The position numbers were made by a program, and so were the translations under genes. A DNA stretch of 60,799 nucleotides from positions 1 to 60,799 of the forward strand of contig CALJOA010000029.1 of the NCBI GenBank assembly GCA_937981585.1, read 5' to 3'. Numbering within the stretch: position 1 is the stretch's first letter; every line of letters starts with the position of its first letter. The DNA is from an uncultured Pirellulaceae bacterium. Its GTDB lineage: Bacteria; Planctomycetota; Planctomycetia; Pirellulales; Pirellulaceae. Positions 37,477-46,899 of the stretch are shown one piece after another. A model generated the notes under the pieces. That model was not told where the DNA came from. It ran no database searches and saw only the letters and a program-made list of their open reading frames with translations.

Positions 37477-38046
37477 GTGGTTACTTTTGATTAAAGGCCG
37501 TGAAATTATGTAGGGAAATTCCGCTCAATCGTTGATTTACGAGGTTTCCATTCACAATTCACGAAAGTCGGAGACAACTGTCGAATTTCAGACGTGGTAG
37601 TTTAATTAGTTTTCTTCCTTTGTCATTCAAAGGACCGAAAATTCGACTCAAATAGAGGAATGGAATGGCAATCTGTCACGTTCGTGGACTCTATGAAGTT
37701 GGCTCTGAGCAGTCTGGATGACCAAAATTTGCCTAATGGGGCGGGGAAAGAAAGATTGCTCAATCCTAAACTTTAAGAAGTAACGCCGCACAATAGTGTA
37801 TGGATTCGCACTTAGGGAAAAGCTTCAATTCAACGTCCATCGGTTGAAGGCCCTGAGCGGGCATTTTACTGAAATCCTCCAAATAATCCCCCCAAGCATT
37901 CAACACAGCATATACTCGGTAATCCGCACCTTTGACAAACCGCTTTTCCGAGGGTACTTTCCCAGGTCCCTCCAATCGTCAAATGATGTCTCACTTTTGA
38001 CACCGAGTTTTGCATAGAGATTTCAACTAAAAGGAAGAAGCAGAGA
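37477..38046. other. Intergenic, nothing firm
   Basis: 570 nt between divergent genes. A 69-codon minus-strand frame (37766-37975) has a protein-like look but no family and no clear ribosome site. AAGGAAGAAG just before 38047 is a good ribosome site for the PEP-CTERM gene. Confidence 0.45.
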
Positions 38047-38817
38047 ATGACTTTACCTAACGTGTTCAAATTATTCACTGTAACGCTTGTTGCGTTGGCG
38101 ATGCCGAGCGTTACCAGTGGTCAGATAAGTAACGTTTCTATCTCGACACCGACGTCGGTGACCTCAGATTCAGATATCATTTCAAACGGCATGTTTGACT
38201 TCGCTATCAATTTTGGCGGATCAGATGTGACGGTCGGTTCTACTTTTTTTGAAGGTTTCGCTCCTCCTCTGTCAGCGACCGGCTTTCAAAGCTTTGCTTC
38301 GAGTGCTGGTGTATCGACAGGCGGCTCGGGGGTTTCGATAAACTCTGGAGGTTTTTTTACAGACCTTGTTTCGGTAAGTGATCCTGGCGTGTTCAATGCT
38401 ACCGGAACAAGTGTTTCGACTGGGTTCGAGTCAGTCTTGGATTCGTTCACCGAGTCACCCGACGATCTTTTTTTCCAGGTTATTAATTTGCCTCTAAACC
38501 GCACTTATTCTATTCAAGTGTTCGTTAGTGACGATCGGGACGGAAGCGGAAGTAATTTTGCGTCCGTTGGAGCTGTCGATTCTGCTACCTACTTATATGC
38601 TGACAGTGTTAGTTATGTCGTCACCGCTGACGTGGGTCCGATTCCAAATGATGGGGTGGGAATCGATTCGGAAATTCAAATTGATCTAAGACCAGATAAT
38701 GGTCAAACGCAAGTAAACGCCATCGTTGTGCGAAGCGTAGCAACCGTCCCAGAGCCCACGGGAGTACTTGCGACGTCTCTTTTGGGGTTCGGCCTGCTGT
38801 TTCGGCGAAGGCGATAG
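38047..38817 (+). CDS. PEP-CTERM sorting-domain protein 1
   Basis: A 256-residue exported protein. A signal peptide (~1-26, ending TSGQ) is followed by a Ser/Thr/Gly/Asp-rich, beta-rich body with low charge. The C-terminal tag is VPEPTGVLATSLLGFGLLFRRRR-like: the PEP motif, a hydrophobic helix and a run of arginines. Such proteins are cut and exported by an exosortase. GGAAGAAG lies ~10 nt upstream of the ATG. The body contains NLPLNRTYSIQVFVSDDRDG, which looks like a surface beta-sandwich. Binding role unknown. No exosortase is in the window. Confidence 0.88.
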   Translation: MTLPNVFKLFTVTLVALAMPSVTSGQISNVSISTPTSVTSDSDIISNGMFDFAINFGGSDVTVGSTFFEGFAPPLSATGFQSFASSAGVSTGGSGVSINSGGFFTDLVSVSDPGVFNATGTSVSTGFESVLDSFTESPDDLFFQVINLPLNRTYSIQVFVSDDRDGSGSNFASVGAVDSATYLYADSVSYVVTADVGPIPNDGVGIDSEIQIDLRPDNGQTQVNAIVVRSVATVPEPTGVLATSLLGFGLLFRRRR

Positions 38818-38937
38818 AAAAAAATGGACTGATACCAGTAGCATCCGGTTTTATTTAAGTTAGGATATAGTCCTTGCGATCTTCTGCAATTGTGCAGCCA
38901 ACCTTTAAATTATTTCACCAATCAGATAGGTTTCATC

Positions 38938-39507
38938 ATGAAGTTACTAACAAGATTTGCGGCGTTTTTGCTCCTGACATGTTTTGTTTTTCAGCAGAGC
39001 GCAAGCGCTGATTTGACGATCACTTTGTCAGAAAATACGGCTGACGGTTCAACTAACATTGAGTTTAATGGTACCGGTGATTTGGTCTCGGCTGGAAATT
39101 TTAGCTACGATGCTGCGGCGGGTGTAGATTTCGTATCGGGATCTGTCGTTGGCACGTTTGGTTCTACAACACCGACGATTGCAGGTGGTTCAACTTTCAA
39201 TACGATTTCTTTTAACAACGCTTTTGGCGCGTTTCTGCCGGAGAATGTCACGTTCGGCGATCCAGGCTGGGTCGTAGGTCAACCCTTAAACACCGCTAAT
39301 GGGCAGGTGTTCAACCTGAGTGATCTTCTATTCAGCAATTTCATTGTGGGCACGTACAGCCTGACACCATCCCCCTTCGACGATGGCGATGTTGTTGGAG
39401 CTGCTCAGTTGATTATTGTCGAAACATCCGCCGTTCCAGAACCTTCCTCAATGCTCGCCTTGGGCGTTATTGGCCTCGGGATTTTGGTCCGACGACGGCA
39501 GGCTTGA
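38938..39507 (+). CDS. PEP-CTERM sorting-domain protein 2
   Basis: A 189-residue exported protein from the ATG at 38938. A signal peptide (~1-24, QQSASA) is followed by a Gly/Asn/Phe/Thr-rich beta body and a C-terminal VPEPSSMLALGVIGLGILV plus RRRQA. It lies 120 nt after PEP-CTERM protein 1 on the same strand and ends ~39 nt before a strong terminator, so the two may form one unit. The two bodies are not obvious duplicates. Confidence 0.87.
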   Translation: MKLLTRFAAFLLLTCFVFQQSASADLTITLSENTADGSTNIEFNGTGDLVSAGNFSYDAAAGVDFVSGSVVGTFGSTTPTIAGGSTFNTISFNNAFGAFLPENVTFGDPGWVVGQPLNTANGQVFNLSDLLFSNFIVGTYSLTPSPFDDGDVVGAAQLIIVETSAVPEPSSMLALGVIGLGILVRRRQA

Positions 39508-39545
39508 TTGTCGAAGTTGAAAAGAAGCAATTCAGAAGAAATGAT

Positions 39546-39580
39546 AGCCGGAGTCGGGAGACTTCGGCTTTTCTTCTTTA
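39546..39580 (+). terminator. Rho-independent terminator after the PEP-CTERM pair
   Basis: A 10-bp stem (agccggagtc with gacttcggct, one G-T pair) and a GGGA tetraloop, followed by ttttcttcttta. Confidence 0.85.
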
Positions 39581-39632
39581 GTCTTATTAGAATTCTGGGG
39601 GTCGTGCGACTCCGACGCCATAAACAATTGAT

Positions 39633-40217
39633 TTGGAATACGATCTTCAATCCGAACAGACGCTGCTGGACGATTTTACTCGGCTTTGGGATGTGGCCGA
39701 CAAGATCTGGGAGCGAGAAGATGGCACGGCCCCGTTTGCAGCCTACGTCAGTGCCGACTATATGGCAGTTTACCAGCAGCTAAAGTCGCTTCGCGATCAG
39801 GTTGAGACATTCCTCGAATGGGGATCGGGGCTGGGTGTGGTGACCATCATGGCCAGCCGAATGGGTTTTGATGCCAGCGGAATCGAAGCTGAATCAACCC
39901 TGGTCGATTATTCGATTGATTTGGCGAGCAGGTTTGATTGCTCTGCGAAGTTCGCTCACGGTAGCTTTATTCCTGACGCGTTCACTTGGGATCCGTCTCA
40001 AGGCGACGAGTCTGAGCGGACGGCGATTGATTTGCCGGCGGGCTATGAGCAATTGGACTTGGACCTCAGAGACGTAGATTTGGTGTACGCTTATCCCTGG
40101 CCAACTGAGCACCCGCTATATCACAACATCTTAAACGAGTTTGGTGCCCCAAATGTCAAGCTGTTGACTTACGATGCCCGCGAAGGGATCGGTTTGGTGC
40201 AGCTAAACGAAAGTTAA
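39633..40217 (+). CDS. Class I SAM-dependent methyltransferase-like protein
   Basis: A 194-residue protein. FLEWGSGLGVVTIMASRMG (~62-80) is the glycine-rich SAM-binding motif I, followed by GIEAESTLVDYS with the acidic residue that binds the ribose. DVDLVYAYPWPTEHPLY takes the place of the motif IV strand. The C-terminal part is short. The only start is TTG at 39633 (or ATT just before) immediately after an in-frame stop, so the 5' end may be misplaced or frameshifted. Substrate unknown. Confidence 0.6.
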   Translation: MEYDLQSEQTLLDDFTRLWDVADKIWEREDGTAPFAAYVSADYMAVYQQLKSLRDQVETFLEWGSGLGVVTIMASRMGFDASGIEAESTLVDYSIDLASRFDCSAKFAHGSFIPDAFTWDPSQGDESERTAIDLPAGYEQLDLDLRDVDLVYAYPWPTEHPLYHNILNEFGAPNVKLLTYDAREGIGLVQLNES

Positions 40218-40295
40218 TTTGCCTTCTACGGAGATGGTATCCCAGGCTGACTTCTTGCGCCGTTTGAGGTTGCGTACTTATTGGTAACCCGACCA

Positions 40296-40445
40296 GGTTG
40301 TGATTTTATTAGCCGCTTGGACGATAGCCGGCTAGCGCCCAATGGCCCTTACTTTGTAGCGGTGGAGCGCAAGCTCCCCGGTTTTATTCAAGCGGAACTT
40401 TGAGAAACCGGAGGGCTCGCGCCCAAACGCTACAATTTTGCAGGC
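40296..40445. repeat. Composite repeat: family A left arm plus family G element
   Basis: Starts gttgtgattttattagccg. The left arm of A is followed not by its right arm but by family G: tagcggtggagcgcaagctc, then accggagggctcgcgccc and aaacgctac. A nearly identical composite lies at 51331-51468, about 11 kb away. Just before it, ggtaacccgac recalls family C. This fills most of the 323-nt gap 40218-40540. Confidence 0.75.
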
Positions 40446-40540
40446 GAAGTAAGTGACTTTAGACGCGAAAGCTCCTGAGATGATTGCCATCGCGATAAAC
40501 TCGGATTCAACGCGAATCGTAATTTCATTACATTGCCGGG

Positions 40541-40828
40541 ATGAACTACGACGACTTTGACGAAGAACTTGGTCTGCGAGACTTATTGGCTCTCGACCGG
40601 ACCATTCTTGCCAATGAACGCACCGTTTTGGCGTACGCTCGAACTTCGGTCATGGTGGGAGTCTCGTCGATCACGTTGCTGAAGATCTTTCCCGACAATC
40701 CGCTGGCTTTTTGTACGGGTGTCGCTTTGATTCCCGTTTCAATTTTGGTTGCTGCGATTGGCTTTCGACGCTTTGTTGGATTGTCGCGATCATTGCTCAA
40801 ACGCCGAAGTCGCTCGACGACTGTTTAA
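40541..40828 (+). CDS. DUF202 (YidH-like) small membrane protein
   Basis: A 95-residue protein. DRTILANERTVLAYARTSVM is the DUF202 signature before TM1. Two hydrophobic segments follow (about 38-55 and 58-80), then a basic tail. Length and layout are normal for the family, whose function is unknown. Monocistronic as far as can be seen. Confidence 0.82.
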   Translation: MNYDDFDEELGLRDLLALDRTILANERTVLAYARTSVMVGVSSITLLKIFPDNPLAFCTGVALIPVSILVAAIGFRRFVGLSRSLLKRRSRSTTV

Positions 40829-40887
40829 CGCCCCGTCCATTGGTGGTCTTTCAGTTTCTGGGATTTTTTGGAAACGTGCCCATTAGT

Positions 40888-40913
40888 TGGACAGCGTGAC
40901 GTCACGCTGTCCA
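40888..40913. repeat. Perfect 26-bp palindrome
   Basis: tggacagcgtgac followed directly by its reverse complement gtcacgctgtcca. It lies after DUF202 and may act as a hairpin after transcription, but no T-run follows. Confidence 0.75.
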
Positions 40914-41078
40914 GTTAGGTTGCGTTTTAAATCAGCCAAAACAAAAAGAACAAGCTCTAAATTGGTTGTCGAAGATCCCTCTCTCGATTTCAATTGTGCT
41001 ATTATGCGCCTCGCCGTGGGGGATTATTGAAGGCGTACCTGAAAACCCTAATTAGACCGCTTCTAATAGAAACAGAAG

Positions 41079-42749
41079 ATGAAATATTTATTGATTGCGG
41101 TTGCGTGTTTGATTTGGATGGCGACCAATGTGTCTGCACAAGTGATTCCCAAGTACGATCTCGGCGGCGCTTCAAAGCCGCAGCCGCAATTGAAGTTGAG
41201 TGCTAAAGAAGGTCATTACAAGCGAGTCCACCAGACTTCGTTGCGCATGATTTTGCGGGGTGAGCTGGTGCCGACGCAGGAGTTTCTTGAGAAGTATCTC
41301 GTCAAAAATCCGCAGGACGCAGAAACGAGCTATATGCTGGGGATTCTTCATGCGCAAGCCGGCAGAATTGAGGATGCGACGGCGTCGATGAACAAAGCGC
41401 TTAAGCTCGGTTTGCCGGCTGGACGATTGATCGCCGGGCCGCGCGAGGTGCTCAAGCCACTTGCTGAAACCGATTTGATGAAGGCTTTGATAAAGGAACA
41501 TTCAAATCGGCTTGTCCATGGCCCTTTGGTCGGCAACGTGAGCGGATCAACCGCTTCGTTTTGGGTTCGAACGGCGACCAGGACCAGCGTTCAAGTTTCG
41601 GTCTCCAATGTTGGCGGTGCCGAAGTTATCGCAACAAGCCAATCCGTCGAATCGAATCCACAAGAAGACTACACCGCAGTTGCCACTGTGTCGGGGCTTG
41701 AGCCGAACACCGAGTACGCTTACACGGTCAAACTCGATGGCACAGATTGTGTTCCTGAGAACAAGCAACAGTTCCGTACCTTGCCAGCCAAGGGTGCTGC
41801 TTCAAAATTCGTGATCGCATTTGGTGGAGGGGCAGGATACGTGCCGCCAAACGAACGGATGTGGAATACGATCGGGAGCTTTGATCCGCATGCCATTTTG
41901 CTTTTTGGTGACAACGTCTATATCGACGACCCCGAATCGGTTGTCATGCAACAGTACACCTATCATCGTCGGCAGTCCCGTCCGGAATGGCGAAATCTAA
42001 CGGCACGTAGCCCCGTTTTTACGATCTGGGACGATCATGACTTCAGTACTGACGATAGCTGGGGCGGGGCCGACATCGACATTCCATTCTGGAAAAAGGA
42101 CTGGGTGTTTCCGATCTTTCGTCAGAACTGGGCCAATCCTGGTTACGGTGGCGGCGACGAACAACCAGGTTGCTGGTACACGTTTCACATCGGCGATGTC
42201 GATTTCATCATGCTTGATTGCAGATACTATCGAACCAGTCCCAAAAACAAATCGGGAGAAGAGAAAACGATGCTGGGTCCGGTTCAAAAGAAATGGCTGA
42301 AGGAGCAATTGACCTCGGCCAAAGGAACTTTCAAAGTCATCTGTTCATCGGTGCCTTGGGATTTTCGAACCAAAGGCGACAGTAAGGATACGTGGAATGG
42401 ATACAAAGAAGAACACGAAGAGATCCTGAGTTTTCTGGAATCCGAGAAGATCGAGGGCGTTGTCTTGATGTCGGCTGACAGGCATCGCTCGGATGCCTGG
42501 AAGATCTCCCGGCCAAACGGATACGATCTTTACGAGTTCAATTCATCACGTCTGACAAACCAGCACGTTCATCCTACGATGGAAAAGAAGGGGGCGATCT
42601 TCAGTTACAACGAGCCACAATCATTTGGCCTGGTTACGTTTGATACGACGGCTGATGACCCTCAAGTGACTTACGAAGTCGTCAACATCGACGGAGAAAA
42701 ACCACATTCACTCACCGTTAGAAGAAGTGAGTTGAAGCCGAAGGACTAG
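41079..42749 (+). CDS. Exported PhoD-like alkaline phosphatase with TPR and Fn3-like N-terminal domains
   Basis: A 556-residue protein. A signal peptide (~1-20) is followed by a TPR-like helical stretch (~45-115, AETSYMLGILHAQAGRIEDATASMNKAL), a beta-sandwich domain (~145-235, ASFWVRTATRTSVQVSVSN) and the PhoD catalytic domain: LFGDNVYIDD, FTIWDDHDFSTDDSW, DVDFIMLDCRYYR and LMSADRHRSDAW. Metal ligands are in place. It shares the catalytic family with 27654-29603 but has a different N-terminal architecture. It is convergent with the RTX/metzincin gene, with a family E repeat between. Confidence 0.85.
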   Translation: MKYLLIAVACLIWMATNVSAQVIPKYDLGGASKPQPQLKLSAKEGHYKRVHQTSLRMILRGELVPTQEFLEKYLVKNPQDAETSYMLGILHAQAGRIEDATASMNKALKLGLPAGRLIAGPREVLKPLAETDLMKALIKEHSNRLVHGPLVGNVSGSTASFWVRTATRTSVQVSVSNVGGAEVIATSQSVESNPQEDYTAVATVSGLEPNTEYAYTVKLDGTDCVPENKQQFRTLPAKGAASKFVIAFGGGAGYVPPNERMWNTIGSFDPHAILLFGDNVYIDDPESVVMQQYTYHRRQSRPEWRNLTARSPVFTIWDDHDFSTDDSWGGADIDIPFWKKDWVFPIFRQNWANPGYGGGDEQPGCWYTFHIGDVDFIMLDCRYYRTSPKNKSGEEKTMLGPVQKKWLKEQLTSAKGTFKVICSSVPWDFRTKGDSKDTWNGYKEEHEEILSFLESEKIEGVVLMSADRHRSDAWKISRPNGYDLYEFNSSRLTNQHVHPTMEKKGAIFSYNEPQSFGLVTFDTTADDPQVTYEVVNIDGEKPHSLTVRRSELKPKD

Positions 42750-42800
42750 TACTAGTAGCCCGCCAGAGCTGAGCTGACTAGTATTGCAAAGACGGAATAG

Positions 42801-42925
42801 AACCGCGAATAAACGCCAATGGACCCAAATGAAACCAGAATTTGTAGTCCCGTTTATTAGGGTTCACTCGCCGTAGAAAATTCAGCAGGCATTCTCACAA
42901 TCAGGCACCTCTTAACTACTAGCTG
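42801..42925. repeat. Dispersed repeat family E, copy 3 (longest)
   Basis: aaccgcgaataaacgccaat, then ggcattctcaca and the ctcttaactactag end. Related to 14991-15080 in the same orientation and 31170-31275 inverted. It lies between two convergent genes. Confidence 0.65.
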
Positions 42926-42986
42926 GAAAACACCGCTTTGGTACTCGGTCGAAGCACGAACGTACGCGCGGTCCAACTCGGTCGAC

Positions 42987-44699
42987 TTAAGTCGCCTGTA
43001 AACAGTTTGGGCACTGGCACCCAGTGTCGTCGCACGCGCGGGTGAGTTGGCTATCGAGAACTGTCGAAATTTGCATTTGGTCCAATCCAGTGCCTTGGCC
43101 CAACAGATTGTCCTGGTTGTCGACGTGTGCCAATCCCAGATTGTGTCCAATTTCATGTGCGGCAACTTTGGCAATGGTTTCAATACCTGAATCGGAATCG
43201 AGCAAATCGTCACCAACATGCATCGTGATTCCACTCCCATCGATCAAAGCCAATCCATTAGATGTGGATTCGGACTGGTCACCAAAGCCGGCCGCGATTT
43301 CAACAAAGTACATGTCGATCACCAGAGGATCGGAACTGCCGACACCGGCGGCATCGCCATTTTCAATGATCGCTCCTAGATCTGATCGTGGTCGCTCACC
43401 ACCATTTCCGACATTGGCAAATGTGTTGTTCCAATGGTTGGTCGCCAGCCAATCAACATCGACTCCGGCAACGGCAAAGATCTTTTCAACTTCTGCTTTG
43501 ATCAATTCTTCCTGAGTCGCGTTTCCAAAAAATTCGGCTTGGTTTGAGCCATCGCTGTTGGCAACCACAATCGGCTGGACAATTACACGTCGTCTGATTC
43601 CAACTGAGCTGGAAACAACACGATTGGCAAAACCAAGCGACTCTGAACCGTCGATCGTATCTCGTCCATCAAAAACGTGATCGGTGATCAGTCGCGAATC
43701 CGATCCATTTAGTGTGTAGCCGTCGCCGTTGAAACTCAGGCTGATACGGTCTGTACCCGCTCCGGCATCGACGGTGTCATTTCCCTGACCAGGTAAAATG
43801 AAATCGTTGCCGTCGTTTCCGATCAGGGTGTCATTACCCAGATGACCCGCGATAAAGTCGTTGCCTGATCCGCCAGTGAGTTCGTCATTTCCGTTCTGGC
43901 CATGCAATCGGTTCTCCCCGATTCCGCCCAATAGTGTGTCGTTTCCGTTACCACCATAAAATACATTGAGTCCACCGGCCCCGGTAATGGTGTCGTCACC
44001 ATCATGGCCAAGAATCAGATCGGCTTGACTTGTTCCAGTGGTTCCTGCGACGCCTCCATCGCCGGCCCAGAGGATGTCGTTTCCATCAAGCCCGAAAATC
44101 TGATCAATACCGTTGCCGCCATAAATTCGGTCGACATCCGCACCGCCAAAAATAAGATCGTCTCCGTCGTCTCCGCGGATTTGGTTTTCTCCGTTGCCCC
44201 CAAAGATCCGATCATTGCCTGTGCCGCCCCAGATTCTGTCGGCTCCAAATCCACCGATGATTCGGTCCATACCGTCGTTGCCAAAAAGCGTGTCCTGTCC
44301 TGAGCCCCCATTGATGATATCGCTTTCGCTTCCCCCACGAAGCGTATCAGCTCCGCTTCCGCCCAAAAGCAATCCTTCGACGTTGGTGCCGTTGTTGAAT
44401 GCATCGTCGCCACCAAAACCTATGAAGATGATTCGATCGACGTCCGCAACGGTAAAATCTCGATGCCCAACGCCGCTCAATGTGGCGCGAAAGGTCGTCG
44501 AGTCGACCTGAAGAAAGCTCCCTCCGTCATTGCCTGAACCACCCGCTACGGTCACTGTTCCAGAGGGTGAGTCAAAGAAGATCCCGGCCAATAATTGACG
44601 CGGTTCGAGTGATTCAAACGCCAGTCGATTGCCTGATCTCTGAGAAGATGCTCGTTTCTTGAAAGCAGGTTTTCCGAATCCGAATATGCTCTTGAACAT
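42987..44699 (-). CDS. Secreted RTX-like calcium-binding protein with metzincin site and LEPRQLL N-terminus
   Basis: About 570 residues from the ATG at 44699 (AAAGG 8 nt upstream); an earlier ATG at 44750 is possible. Near residue 32 is LEPRQLLAG, the N-terminal motif common on planctomycete giant surface proteins. Residues ~85-320 are tandem RTX nonapeptides (GGSGNDTLFGNDG-like, more than a dozen) that wind into a Ca-filled beta-roll. A beta region follows, and near the C-terminus HEIGHNLGLAH (515-525), a complete HExxHxxGxxH zinc site. The protein ends in a Cys-rich tail (CDDTGCQCPNC). It probably is a secreted metalloprotease with the protease part unusually placed after the RTX repeats. 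Confidence 0.8.
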   Translation of the reverse strand: MFKSIFGFGKPAFKKRASSQRSGNRLAFESLEPRQLLAGIFFDSPSGTVTVAGGSGNDGGSFLQVDSTTFRATLSGVGHRDFTVADVDRIIFIGFGGDDAFNNGTNVEGLLLGGSGADTLRGGSESDIINGGSGQDTLFGNDGMDRIIGGFGADRIWGGTGNDRIFGGNGENQIRGDDGDDLIFGGADVDRIYGGNGIDQIFGLDGNDILWAGDGGVAGTTGTSQADLILGHDGDDTITGAGGLNVFYGGNGNDTLLGGIGENRLHGQNGNDELTGGSGNDFIAGHLGNDTLIGNDGNDFILPGQGNDTVDAGAGTDRISLSFNGDGYTLNGSDSRLITDHVFDGRDTIDGSESLGFANRVVSSSVGIRRRVIVQPIVVANSDGSNQAEFFGNATQEELIKAEVEKIFAVAGVDVDWLATNHWNNTFANVGNGGERPRSDLGAIIENGDAAGVGSSDPLVIDMYFVEIAAGFGDQSESTSNGLALIDGSGITMHVGDDLLDSDSGIETIAKVAAHEIGHNLGLAHVDNQDNLLGQGTGLDQMQISTVLDSQLTRACDDTGCQCPNCLQAT

Positions 44700-44992
44700 G
44701 CGTAGGCCTTTGATGCTGAGTCGAAGAAGAGACTTCAGACATCTAGGCAAACAACATGCCTGTGCGAATCTGGCACAGGCGTGAATCGGTTTGAATGCTC
44801 ACAAGGCCGCATTATTTGCAGGCGTTTTAAGCGATTAAAGACGATCAGGGGCGACGAACGTCAAGTGAAATGAGCCACCCGAAGGGCTCGAAATTTGGAC
44901 TGCAAGGCCACCCGATGTTGTGAAAACTCATCACCTAATGATGAGCAAACGCAACACGTATGTTGTGGTTGCGTTTCATAGACCTCACCGCG

Positions 44993-45415
44993 TTACTGGT
45001 CGGTGAACCCGGGGATTTTGGCCGCAGTAATCAGGCTACGGATTTCGAAGAGACGTCCTTCATCGTAAGGAGTCAGTGGTTGCACGCCCCAGATTGGGCC
45101 TGGCCAAGCTGGGTCTGAAGCGAACCGAACGACGTGATGAAGGTGAAGCTGAGGAGTAATGTTGCCTAACGCGGCCACGTTCAGCTTTTCCCCTTCAAAG
45201 ACTTTCATGATCGCGACACTCAGGGCGCGCGACTCGGCCCAAAGCTCATCGAAATCGGATTCCGTTAGATCAATCGTGTCGCGAATGTTTTTGCGTTGTG
45301 GAACTAGAACGAACCAAGGGTACGCCGAATCGTTGATCAACAAAACCTGACATAAAGAAAAACGTCCCAGATAGATTCCGTCTCTGGCAAGATCGGGATG
45401 CAGTTCAAAACCCAT
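44993..45415 (-). CDS. HIT-family nucleotide hydrolase/transferase
   Basis: A 140-residue protein of the histidine-triad fold. The strand QVLLINDSAYPWFVLVPQRK leads to a helix (DFDELWAESRALSVAIMKVF), then LNVAALGNITPQLHLHHVVR with the active-site histidine cluster (HLHH). The typical DPAWPGPIWG ending follows. HIT proteins act on AMP-containing nucleotides such as Ap4A. The cluster reads H-x-H-H, not a textbook HxHxH, but is in the usual place. It stands alone. Confidence 0.83.
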   Translation of the reverse strand: MGFELHPDLARDGIYLGRFSLCQVLLINDSAYPWFVLVPQRKNIRDTIDLTESDFDELWAESRALSVAIMKVFEGEKLNVAALGNITPQLHLHHVVRFASDPAWPGPIWGVQPLTPYDEGRLFEIRSLITAAKIPGFTDQ

Positions 45416-45558
45416 TTGTATTCCTTGCTCGCGATTTGCCGTGCATGCAAATAGAGTTCTTGCGGACTATACAACAGGTAATCGAAGCGCCCGCGCTCTG
45501 ATTGATCTCCTCCAATTTAGCTTAGCATGACCGATTGAACAGAACTGTGAGTGCTCAT

Positions 45559-46899
45559 TCAAAGTTTAACAGGGCCGTCCTTGGGCAAACTGGGCAGTCC
45601 AAACGAGTCGATCTTGTGGCCCATCGCGTGCGAGATCGCGAGCCAAAGCCGATCAGTTGATACTTTGTTGACTTTTGTGAAGCGTCCCATCTCGAAACCG
45701 AATCCACCGCCAACGATCACCATTGGAAGATTATTCAACGAGTGAGAATTTCCGTGGCCCAGTTCATTGGTCCACAGCACGATCGTATTCTCGAGCATCG
45801 ATTGATTGGTGCCAGGTTCTTTCGTTTCTTTGAGCAGCTTGCAAAGGTAAGCCACCTGTTCACAATACCAGGTGTTGATGCGAGTCAGTTTCGCCTGAGC
45901 GTCTTTGTCTTTGTCGGGACGGTGAGAAAGCTGATGATGTCCTTCGTTCACATCGAGCCAACGCATTCTCTCTCCACCGACCGATTTGGTGTACTGAAGC
46001 GTTGCAATACGATTGAAGTCATTGACGAATGCGTTGACCATGAGATCAATTTGCATCCGGGACAATTCAGGCATGTTCTTGTTTTCGTCGGAAACGTCAG
46101 GCGAAAGTTTGATCGGTGGCGCGTTGAGCACGATATCCCCTGAACCCGAAAGTTGTGTTCGAGCTTTTTTGACGTTGCCTAGATGTTGCGCTAGTAGCGC
46201 CCGATCGCGGCGATCGTTTAGTTGCCGAGTCTTGCCGATGTCTTCTTGAATCAGGTCCAGCACCTTGAGCAGGTTTTCCTGGTCTTCTAGCTTTCCATAC
46301 AGTTTCGAGAACATAGTGTACGGATCACTGAGCGGCGCGATCGGTTGATTGGGTCCGCCATAAACCATTCGAGTCCACGGATTTGCTTGATCAGGAACGC
46401 GAACACCAAACTCAAGCGATCCAAATCGTGTCTTGGTCTGTTCGTTTGATTGCAGAAAATTCTTGATCTCCTGATCGATAGAGATTCCTTTGCACCAACC
46501 AGCTGGACGGTTACTACCACCTTGAATATTCCCTGGAAAAAGTTCGTTCGATGTCAGCAGCGCGCTCATGCCGCGCATGTGACCGTCGCCATCACCGCGA
46601 ATCTTATTGCAGATGCCATGCACAACAAGCGTTTGCTCACGGAATGGCTCAAGCGGCTTGAGTACTCGATCCATTTCGAATTCCGGCCCCTCGGTTTTGG
46701 GCCAGAACCCGTCCCTTACCATTCCGTTTGGCGAAAATATGATCACCAGTCGCTTCTTGATTTTTGGGTCAAACGATACGGGCGCAATGGTGCTCAATCC
46801 AGGAATGTAGGAGCTGGCAAACGCTTCGGTACCGGTCACCAAACCGGCACCAAGTGCGGCTGTTGTATGTTGCAGGAATCGTCGGCGGTGCATTTTCAA
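45559..46899 (-). CDS. DUF1552 domain-containing secreted protein
   Basis: A 446-residue protein with a Tat signal (MHRRRFLQHTTAALGAG). It matches the DUF1552 family: KKRLVIIFSPNGMVRDGFWP at the start, then GDGDGHMRGMSALLTSNEL, VPDQANPWTRMVYGGPNQP, MDLMVNAFVNDFNRIATLQ-type helix and NTIVLWTNELGHGNSHSL. Function is unknown; the fold resembles alkaline-phosphatase-type DUF1501 proteins. Its ATG overlaps the stop of the DUF1592-type gene by 4 nt (46896-46899), so the two are translationally coupled and probably work together at the cell surface. Confidence 0.92.
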   Translation of the reverse strand: MKMHRRRFLQHTTAALGAGLVTGTEAFASSYIPGLSTIAPVSFDPKIKKRLVIIFSPNGMVRDGFWPKTEGPEFEMDRVLKPLEPFREQTLVVHGICNKIRGDGDGHMRGMSALLTSNELFPGNIQGGSNRPAGWCKGISIDQEIKNFLQSNEQTKTRFGSLEFGVRVPDQANPWTRMVYGGPNQPIAPLSDPYTMFSKLYGKLEDQENLLKVLDLIQEDIGKTRQLNDRRDRALLAQHLGNVKKARTQLSGSGDIVLNAPPIKLSPDVSDENKNMPELSRMQIDLMVNAFVNDFNRIATLQYTKSVGGERMRWLDVNEGHHQLSHRPDKDKDAQAKLTRINTWYCEQVAYLCKLLKETKEPGTNQSMLENTIVLWTNELGHGNSHSLNNLPMVIVGGGFGFEMGRFTKVNKVSTDRLWLAISHAMGHKIDSFGLPSLPKDGPVKL

